From: Paractinoplanes abujensis
GTDB lineage: Bacteria; Actinomycetota; Actinomycetes; Mycobacteriales; Micromonosporaceae
Reading direction: 5' to 3'
Length of the DNA: 64,000 nt
Assembly (NCBI RefSeq): GCF_014204895.1
Contig: NZ_JACHMF010000001.1
Coordinates: 1-64,000 of the forward strand
Positions 57,462 through 64,000 of this stretch are shown here, piece after piece. Positions within the stretch are counted from its first letter, which is position 1, and every line of letters begins with the position of its first letter. Under the pieces are notes generated by a model. That model was not told where the DNA came from, did no database searches, and worked only from the letters and a program-made list of their open reading frames with translations. The translations under genes and the position numbers were made by a program.

Positions 57462-59423
57462 GTGAGTACCGATCACCAGAAACTGGCGAACTTCATCTGG
57501 TCGGTCGCCGACCTGCTGCGCGGCGACTACAAGCAGTCCGAGTACGGCCGGGTCATCCTGCCGCTGACCGTGCTGCGTCGCCTCGACTGGGTCCTCGAGC
57601 CGACCAAGGACGAGGTGCTCGCCCGCTACGAGTCGCTCTCCGCGGCCGGCGTCAAGAACGTGGATCCGGTGCTGCGTAAGGTGGCGGGTCTGGGCTTCTA
57701 CAACATCAGCCCGCTCAACTTCCGCTCCCTGACTGCCGACCAGGACAATGTGGCCACGAACCTGCGGTCCTACATCGGTGGCTTCTCACCCGGCGCGGTC
57801 GACGTGCTCGACAAGTACGGCTTCGACGCGCAGATCACCCGGCTCGACGAGGCCGGGCTGCTCTACCAGGTGGTCAGCAAGTTCGTCGAGATCGACCTGC
57901 GGCCTGAGGTTGTCAGCAACCACCAGATGGGCTACCTCTTCGAGGAACTCGTCCGGAAGTTCTCCGAGATCAGCAACGAGACCGCCGGTGAGCACTTCAC
58001 CCCGCGTGAGGTCATCAAGCTGATGGTCAACCTGCTGCTGGCGCCGGACGAGGAAGATCTGATCACGCCCGGCATCGTCCGGAAGATCTACGACCCCGCC
58101 TGCGGCACCGGCGGCATGCTGAGCGAGGCGCAGGACCACATCGAGGCGCACAACTCGCACGCGACGGTCGAGGTGTACGGCCAGGAGCTCAACGGCGAGA
58201 CGTACGCGATCTGCCGCTCGGACATGATGATGAAGGGCGGCGACCCAAACAAGATCGCGTTTGGCAACTCGTTCAGCCAGGACGGCCACGACGGCGAGAA
58301 GTTTGACTACATGCTCGCCAACCCGCCGTTCGGCGTGGAGTGGAAGAAGGTCGAGAAGTTCATCAAGGACGAGGCGGCACGTGGCCACGCGGGCCGTTTC
58401 GGCGCCGGCCTTCCCCGGATCAACGACGGGTCGCTGCTCTTCCTCCAACACATGATTTCGAAGATGAAGCGCCCCGAGGACGGCGGCAGCCGCCTGGCGA
58501 TCGTCTTCAACGGATCGCCACTGTTCACGGGTGCGGCCGGCTCGGGAGAGTCGGAGATCCGCCGCTGGATACTGGAGAACGATCTGCTTGAGGGCATCGT
58601 CGCCTTGCCGGATCAGCTCTTCTACAACACCGGTATCAGCACCTACTTCTGGATTCTCACGAACCGCAAGACCCCTTCTCGGCGCAAGAAGGTGGTGCTG
58701 CTCGACGGCCGCGACTACTGGGTCAAGATGCGCAAGAGCCTCGGCGACAAGCGCAAGATGCTTAACGACGACCACATCGTCGCTCTCACCCGCGCCTACG
58801 TCGATGCGCTCGCCATCGCCGACGATCCGCCGCACGAGCTGCACAGCAACGTGAAGGTCTTCCAGACCACCGACTTCGGCTACCAGCGCATTACCGTCGA
58901 GCGCCCGCTGCGCTTGCGCTTCGAGATCACCGACGAGACCGTCGACCTGCTCGCCGCCGCCAAGGCTGTCATCAAGTATGACGAGAGCGACTCCCTGCTG
59001 GTCTCGGCAAAGTCGATGATTGGGACGTCCGCGACAAGCCGCTCAGAGTTCGCGATTAAGCTGGCAGAACTGGGCAAACTGCCGGCCAATGTGGAGAAGG
59101 CCGTGTGGGATGCGTTCTCGGTCAACGACACGGAAGGCGAGGTGCAGACCGACCGCAAGGGCAAGCCGCTGCCGGACGCCGACCTGCGCGACAACGAGAA
59201 CGTCCCGCTGAACGAGGACATCCACGACTACCTGAAGCGCGAAGTCCTCCCGCACGTCCCGAATGCCTGGATCGACGAGCCAAAAACGAAGATCGGTTAC
59301 GAGATCCCCTTCACCCGCTACTTCTACGTCTACCAGCCGCCCCGCCCGCTCGCCGAAATCGACGCCGAAATCAAGTCACTCGAGGCGGAAATCCAGGCGC
59401 TGCTCGGCGAGGTGACGAAATGA
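57462..59423 (+). CDS. hsdM: Type I restriction-modification methyltransferase subunit HsdM
   Basis: 653 aa from GTG 57462 with GAGGAAGGA upstream. The N-terminal helical domain (HQKLANFIWSVADLLRGDYKQSEYG..VLRRLDWVLEP) is followed by the Rossmann domain with motif I DPACGTGGML (~211) and motif IV NPPFGVEW (N287), both intact. Adenine N6 methylation of the host DNA is expected. It overlaps hsdS by 4 nt (ATGA). Confidence 0.95.
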   Translation: MSTDHQKLANFIWSVADLLRGDYKQSEYGRVILPLTVLRRLDWVLEPTKDEVLARYESLSAAGVKNVDPVLRKVAGLGFYNISPLNFRSLTADQDNVATNLRSYIGGFSPGAVDVLDKYGFDAQITRLDEAGLLYQVVSKFVEIDLRPEVVSNHQMGYLFEELVRKFSEISNETAGEHFTPREVIKLMVNLLLAPDEEDLITPGIVRKIYDPACGTGGMLSEAQDHIEAHNSHATVEVYGQELNGETYAICRSDMMMKGGDPNKIAFGNSFSQDGHDGEKFDYMLANPPFGVEWKKVEKFIKDEAARGHAGRFGAGLPRINDGSLLFLQHMISKMKRPEDGGSRLAIVFNGSPLFTGAAGSGESEIRRWILENDLLEGIVALPDQLFYNTGISTYFWILTNRKTPSRRKKVVLLDGRDYWVKMRKSLGDKRKMLNDDHIVALTRAYVDALAIADDPPHELHSNVKVFQTTDFGYQRITVERPLRLRFEITDETVDLLAAAKAVIKYDESDSLLVSAKSMIGTSATSRSEFAIKLAELGKLPANVEKAVWDAFSVNDTEGEVQTDRKGKPLPDADLRDNENVPLNEDIHDYLKREVLPHVPNAWIDEPKTKIGYEIPFTRYFYVYQPPRPLAEIDAEIKSLEAEIQALLGEVTK

Positions 59424-60712
59424 ATCGGGTGGCGCCTTGGCTGACCAACTCGCGCTGGCCCACCGTCCCGATCCGATACCTTGCCAGGCTCGGAACGGGG
59501 CACACACCAAGCCGTCAACACCCAGAGTATTGGGAGGACTGCGATACGCCTTGGATGACGCTGGCCGATGTCTGGCAGCTTCGCGGTGGCACGGTCGACT
59601 ACGTGCACGAGACCAAGGACATGATCAGCAAACTTGGTCTGGTCAACTCGGCCGCAGTATTGCATCCTGCGGGGACAGTAATGCTATCTCGCACCGCCTC
59701 CGTGGGTTTCTCCGGCATCATGGCTCGGGATATGGCCACGAGTCAGGATTTCGCTACCTGGACCTGCGGGGAACGGCTTCACCCGAAATATCTCCTTTAC
59801 GTCCTGCGTGCGATGGCACCAGATCTTCGGCGAGTTGCGGCTGGCTCAACGCACAAGACGATCTACATGCCCGACATCGAGGAGCTGAGAATGCCAGCCC
59901 CGTCGATGGAGGAGCAGCGGCGCATCGCCGACTTCCTCGACGCTGCTACATCCTCAATCGATCGTTTGTCTTCTTTGACGGCACGGCAACTATCGGCTAT
60001 TGAGGAGCGCGGGATCGAGTTCGCTCGCGTCATGACCACTGGCACCGGCGAACCCGACTCGAGGCGGACTGGAGTTTCGTGGATGCCCCATATGCACAAA
60101 GATTGGCGTCTGCATCGAGTCGGGCGTGTTTTCCGAACAGGCAGTGGAACGACACCTACGTCAAGCAACGCCGACTACTTCGGCGACGGCTCTCCCTGGG
60201 TCAACACAGGTGACCTGCGCGACGGGCCAGTGGTTGACGTGAAGCGATCTGTGACTCAGCTTGCCTTACGCGACTTCTCCGCGCTCAAGACCTACGCACC
60301 GGGGTCCCTTGTCGTGGCGATGTATGGAGCGACCATCGGCCGCCTCGGCATTCTCGGCATGCGGGCGTGCGTCAATCAGGCGTGCTGCGTACTTGCGGAG
60401 TCGCCGGTAATCGACAGCAAATACGCCTTCTACTGGTTCCTGTCGCAGCGGCAGGAAATCATCGGCCTCGCCTCCGGCGGTGGACAACCGAATATCAGTC
60501 AAGACGTGATCCGAAGCCTTCGGATTCCAGCCCCTAGAATACGTGAGCAGCGCCACATCGTCGCTGCAATTGACACGGAACGCGAAAATCAGTCGAGTAT
60601 GTGTGCGGCTCTTACGAGAAGGTTGAGCCTCCTGGCCGAGCGGCGGCAGGCGTTGATTACGGCGACGGTTACCGGGCAGATCGATGTGACTGCGGCGCGG
60701 GGAGTGGGTTGA
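59420..60712 (+). CDS. hsdS: Type I restriction specificity subunit HsdS
   Basis: 430 aa, ATG overlapping the hsdM stop. It has two target-recognition domains of similar plan: the first ends in a conserved coil segment (MEEQRRIADFLDAATSSIDRL..) and the second in IREQRHIVAAIDTERENQSSM.., each preceded by a PNISQ/THKTIYMPDI-type TRD strand. Base composition is visibly less GC-rich than neighbours, as common for variable hsdS genes. It sets the DNA site used by HsdM and HsdR. Confidence 0.93.
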   Translation: MNRVAPWLTNSRWPTVPIRYLARLGTGHTPSRQHPEYWEDCDTPWMTLADVWQLRGGTVDYVHETKDMISKLGLVNSAAVLHPAGTVMLSRTASVGFSGIMARDMATSQDFATWTCGERLHPKYLLYVLRAMAPDLRRVAAGSTHKTIYMPDIEELRMPAPSMEEQRRIADFLDAATSSIDRLSSLTARQLSAIEERGIEFARVMTTGTGEPDSRRTGVSWMPHMHKDWRLHRVGRVFRTGSGTTPTSSNADYFGDGSPWVNTGDLRDGPVVDVKRSVTQLALRDFSALKTYAPGSLVVAMYGATIGRLGILGMRACVNQACCVLAESPVIDSKYAFYWFLSQRQEIIGLASGGGQPNISQDVIRSLRIPAPRIREQRHIVAAIDTERENQSSMCAALTRRLSLLAERRQALITATVTGQIDVTAARGVG

Positions 60713-60713
60713 T

Positions 60714-63700
60714 GTGAAGGTTTACGGGGAGGGTGCGTTCGAGGCGGCCATCGAGCAGTCGTTGCTCGGTAGCGGCTGGCCGCAAGGGATCCGGACCAAC
60801 TACGACCGGAGCCTGGGGCTCGATACGTCGGAGCTGTTCGCGTTTGTTGGGGCCACGCAGAACGAGGCCTGGCTGAAGCTCGTCGCCTATCACGGCAACG
60901 ACGTCGCCGAGACGCAGCGGCACTTCGCGGAGTACCTCGCCAAGCAGATAGACGAGCGTGGGCCGCTCGACGTGTTGCGGCGCGGCATCAAGGACAAGGG
61001 CATCCAGTTTCAGCTGGCGTACTTCAAGCCGGCGCACTCGATCACCGATGACGCGACAAAGCTGTACCGGGCCAATCGGCTCAGCGTGACCCGGCAGCTG
61101 CACTACTCGGCCCAAGACCCGAAGAAGAGCCTCGACCTCGTCCTCTTCGTGAACGGCATCCCCCTCGCCACGGCGGAGCTCAAGAACCCGCTGACGAACC
61201 AGACCGTCGAGGATGCCAAGGAGCAGTACCGCAAGGACCGGGACCCGAGGGAGCTCCTCTTCTCCCGGCGTATCCTTGTGCACTTCGCCGTTGACCCTGA
61301 CCTTGTCTTCGTGACCACGAAGCTGGCTGGGGACAGCACCCGCTTCCTGCCGTTCAACACCGGCTCCGAAGGGCCCGGAGTGTCAGGTGGTGCGGGCAAC
61401 CCGTCGGCCGACGACTACCGGACCGCTTACTTGTGGGAGCAGATCTGGCATCCGGACACCTGGATGGACCTGATGCGGCGGTTCCTGCACACGAACAAGG
61501 AGTCGCGGGCGCTGATCTTCCCGCGCTACCACCAGTGGCACGCCGTCACCACGCTCACCGACCACGCCGCCGCGCACGGGTCCGGCGACAATTACCTGGT
61601 CATGCACTCGGCCGGCTCCGGCAAGTCGAACACCATCGCCTGGTTGGCACACCGGTTGTCTAGCCTGCATACGACCCAGGCGATCCCCGACAAGAACATC
61701 AAGGCGAACGAGCCGGTCTTCGACAAGGTCATCATCATCACCGACCGGGTGGTGCTGGACCGGCAGCTGCAGGACACGGTTTTCCAGTTCGAGCATGTGC
61801 CCGGTGTGGTGCAGCGGATCGACAAGGACTCCAATCAGCTCGCCGCCGCGCTGACCGGTGAGGCCGCCAAGGTCGTCATCAGCACGATGCAGAAGTTCGG
61901 CTTCATCCTCGAGAAGGTTGACGGGCTCCGCGGTAAGCGATTCGCGGTGATCGTCGACGAAGCGCACTCGTCGCAGTCCGGCGACAACGCCGCCTCGCTG
62001 AAGAAGGTGCTGCTGCGCAAGGGTAGCGACGACATCGACGACGACGGCGACCTGCTCACCGCGTCGGCACTGGCGCGGGGACGGCACGAGACGTTGTCGT
62101 ACTTCGCGTTCACGGCGACGCCGAAGCCGAAGACCCTGGAGCTGTTCGGGACGCTGGGCACGGACGGGAACATGCACCCGTTTCACACGTACTCGATGCG
62201 GCAGGCGATCGAGGAGGGCTTCATCCTCGACGTGCTGCGGCAGTACGTGACCTACAAGTCGTACTGGAAGCTCGCCAACCAGAATCCGGAGGACCCGGAG
62301 GTCGACCCGAAGCAGGCGGCGTCGCAGCTGGCCCGGTTCGCGGTGCTGCACCCGACGATGATGGCGCAGAAGGCCGAGATCATCGTCGAGCACTTCCGCC
62401 GGCACACCGCGCCGCGGGTGGGTGGCCGGGCCAAGGCGATGGTGGTGACCGGGTCGCGGGAGGCGGCGGCCAAGCTTTACACGGCCATCAAGAAGTACAT
62501 CGCGACCAACGAGTACGCCGGATGCGATCCGCTGGTGGCCTTCTCCGGCGATCTGCAGCTCGACGGCATCGAGATGACCGAGGCCAAGCTGAACGGCTTC
62601 GGCGAGAGCGAGCTCCCGGAGAAGTTCGGCTACACGGCCGCGGACGACAAGCACGCCGGCACGCCGAAGGCCAAGCAGCCGGTCGAGTACAAGATCCTCG
62701 TGGTAGCCGAGAAGTACCAGACCGGCTTCGACCAGCCGCTGCTCACCACGATGTACGTCGACAAGTCGCTCAAGGGTGTGGCCGCGGTGCAGACGCTGTC
62801 CCGGCTCAACCGGACGCACCCGCTCAAGATGCAGGACGACGTGTTCGTGCTGGACTTCGTCAACGAGGCCACCGACATCACCGAGCAGTTCAAGCCGTAC
62901 TTCGAGACCGCCGCGACGATGCCGACGGATCCGAACCTGCTTTACACGGCCGAGAACTCCGTGATGTCGTACGCCTTGCTCGTGGAGTCGGAGATGCAGG
63001 CGTACGTCGAAGCCCTGCTGGCCGCCGAAGGCAAGGCGAAGACCGACGCCGCACTGCAGAAGGCGCATGCGGCGCTCTACCGCTTCACCGACCCGGCGCG
63101 GGACCGCTACGTCGCCCTGGCCGCCGACGACCCGGAGGCGGCCGATGCCTTCCGGGCCGCCCTGCGCGACTACACGCGGATGTACGCATTCCTCAGCCAG
63201 GTCGTGCCCTATCACGACGAACATCTTGAGCGGCTCTACCTGTACGGGCGGGCGCTGCTGAATCGGTTGCCGCGCCGGCAGGACGCCTCGGTAGACATCG
63301 GCGAGGTCCAGCTCACCCACCTACGGGTCAGCAAGACCGGAGAGCACGACGCGTCGCTGGAGGCCGAAGGGGAGCAGATGCTGCCGGGCTTCACCGGCGG
63401 TGGCGCCGGCCCGCAGAACGACCCGGACAAGGTCGCTCTCTCCGAGCTCATCGAGGAGCTCAACGACCGGTTCGGGCTCGGTCTCGGCGACGCCGACAAG
63501 ATATGGTACGAGCAGCAGATCGTCGCGATGGCCGAGGACCCCACGGTGGAGGCCGCGGCGCTCGTCAACGACGAGGGCAACTTCGGGGTTGTCTTCGACC
63601 GGCACATCGAGTCGGTCATCTTGAATCGGCATGACGACAACGGCAAACTGATGCAGCGCTATTTGGACGATGACCTGTTGCGTCAGCGTATGAACCAGTT

Positions 63701-63752
63701 GGGCCGCAGCCAGGCGTACAAGTTGATTCGTCGCAAGCACGGCCTCACCTGA
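60714..63752 (+). CDS. hsdR: Type I restriction endonuclease subunit HsdR
   Basis: 1012 aa, GTG start 2 bases after the hsdS stop. The N-terminal PD-(D/E)XK nuclease has DLVLFVNGIPLATAELKNP (Asp ~139, E155xK). The SF2 translocase has Walker A HSAGSGKSNTIAWL (~300), DEAHSSQSG (~415) and ..FTATPKPKTLELFG. C-terminal motifs ..VVAEKYQTGFDQPLL.. and ..LSRLNRTHP.. follow. Length is normal for HsdR. The operon 55546-63752 is thus complete. Confidence 0.95.
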   Translation: MKVYGEGAFEAAIEQSLLGSGWPQGIRTNYDRSLGLDTSELFAFVGATQNEAWLKLVAYHGNDVAETQRHFAEYLAKQIDERGPLDVLRRGIKDKGIQFQLAYFKPAHSITDDATKLYRANRLSVTRQLHYSAQDPKKSLDLVLFVNGIPLATAELKNPLTNQTVEDAKEQYRKDRDPRELLFSRRILVHFAVDPDLVFVTTKLAGDSTRFLPFNTGSEGPGVSGGAGNPSADDYRTAYLWEQIWHPDTWMDLMRRFLHTNKESRALIFPRYHQWHAVTTLTDHAAAHGSGDNYLVMHSAGSGKSNTIAWLAHRLSSLHTTQAIPDKNIKANEPVFDKVIIITDRVVLDRQLQDTVFQFEHVPGVVQRIDKDSNQLAAALTGEAAKVVISTMQKFGFILEKVDGLRGKRFAVIVDEAHSSQSGDNAASLKKVLLRKGSDDIDDDGDLLTASALARGRHETLSYFAFTATPKPKTLELFGTLGTDGNMHPFHTYSMRQAIEEGFILDVLRQYVTYKSYWKLANQNPEDPEVDPKQAASQLARFAVLHPTMMAQKAEIIVEHFRRHTAPRVGGRAKAMVVTGSREAAAKLYTAIKKYIATNEYAGCDPLVAFSGDLQLDGIEMTEAKLNGFGESELPEKFGYTAADDKHAGTPKAKQPVEYKILVVAEKYQTGFDQPLLTTMYVDKSLKGVAAVQTLSRLNRTHPLKMQDDVFVLDFVNEATDITEQFKPYFETAATMPTDPNLLYTAENSVMSYALLVESEMQAYVEALLAAEGKAKTDAALQKAHAALYRFTDPARDRYVALAADDPEAADAFRAALRDYTRMYAFLSQVVPYHDEHLERLYLYGRALLNRLPRRQDASVDIGEVQLTHLRVSKTGEHDASLEAEGEQMLPGFTGGGAGPQNDPDKVALSELIEELNDRFGLGLGDADKIWYEQQIVAMAEDPTVEAAALVNDEGNFGVVFDRHIESVILNRHDDNGKLMQRYLDDDLLRQRMNQLGRSQAYKLIRRKHGLT

Positions 63753-63762
63753 CGGGGGAAAA

Positions 63763-64000
63763 GTGCTGCAGGCGGGGACGCGGATAGCCGATCGGTACGA
63801 GCTCACACAGCCGATCGGCAGCGGCGGCATGGGGCAGGTCTGGGCCGGCTACGACGAGCGGCTCGACCGCCCGGTCGCGGTCAAGTTTCTCAAGCCTGGC
63901 CTTGTGAACGAGGCGGACCGTCACGCGGTCGCCGACCGCTTCCGGCGCGAGGCCCGCGTCACGGCGCGACTCGATCATCCCGGCGTGCCCACGGTGCATG
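63763..64000 (+). CDS. Ser/Thr protein kinase, N-terminal part (cut by window end)
   Basis: The frame opens at GTG 63763 behind GGGGGAA, 11 bases after hsdR, and runs past the window. It reads VLQAGTRIADRYELTQPIGSGGMGQVW with the glycine-rich loop, then DRPVAVKFLKPGLV carrying the ATP-binding Lys and ..FRREARVTARLDHPGVP (alpha-C Glu). This is a PknB-type kinase. Whether it belongs to the restriction operon cannot be decided from 79 codons. Confidence 0.88.
   Translation, partial: MLQAGTRIADRYELTQPIGSGGMGQVWAGYDERLDRPVAVKFLKPGLVNEADRHAVADRFRREARVTARLDHPGVPTVH

Noticed and set aside
55546..64000. The region as a BREX or Pgl system (methylase plus kinase)
   Set aside because: No PglZ, BrxC or Lon-like gene is present, and hsdM-hsdS-hsdR define an ordinary type I core; the kinase is incomplete.

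Overview
The window is very GC-rich actinobacterial DNA with many GTG/TTG starts, 4-nt GTGA/ATGA gene overlaps and some candidate leaderless starts. The order TPR protein, HAD phosphatase, small protein, tlyA, nadK, recN, steA, steB, pyrG, NUDIX, xerD, parA, scpA, scpB, rluB, cmk, der follows the Mycobacterium tuberculosis Rv1691-Rv1713 neighbourhood (recalled, not searched). The inserted genes and overall style suggest Micromonosporaceae, probably Actinoplanes or a close relative.

Region 1 (1-20.3 kb) is a conserved housekeeping block. It starts with a TPR protein carrying a ~520-residue RGG/GDRD repeat domain, followed by a HAD-IIA phosphatase, a flavin reductase-like protein, an SCP2 protein, a Lys/Ala-rich histone-like protein, tlyA, nadK and recN. 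Next come steA/steB and an envelope group: a WecA/MraY-like membrane protein, a MurJ-like flippase, a GT4 glycosyltransferase and a large membrane protein. pyrG and an ADP-ribose pyrophosphatase-like NUDIX gene end the run at two tandem hairpins.

Region 2 (20.3-29.4 kb) is lineage-specific. A secreted Ala/Gly/Glu repeat protein sits between two non-coding repeat blocks. It is followed by a cutinase, a secreted M28 aminopeptidase, a NUDIX hydrolase, a DeoR regulator, a membrane-anchored L7/L12-like protein, and a MarR/VOC pair sharing duplicated palindromic operators.

Region 3 (29.4-44.7 kb) returns to core genes: ald, xerD, parA, a degenerate site-2-protease-like protein, scpA, scpB (with a ~335-residue acidic extension), rluB, cmk and der. 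Regulator/enzyme pairs (GNAT-MarR, dehydrogenase-TetR) are interspersed. It ends with tRNA-Pro(GGG).

Region 4 (44.7-64 kb) looks like a defence/genomic island next to tRNA-Pro. It holds a frameshifted CoiA-like nuclease gene, a translationally coupled pair of a giant SF1 helicase-nuclease and a HEPN-type protein, a relic of a tyrosine integrase, an EcsC-family protein and a frameshifted DUF4352 lipoprotein gene. A type I restriction-modification operon follows: an HTH protein with a methylase fold and altered catalytic motif, then hsdM, hsdS and hsdR. The start of a Ser/Thr kinase gene runs off the window. The best candidates for an undescribed system are the helicase-nuclease/HEPN pair and the type I locus with its degenerate methylase partner and adjacent kinase.
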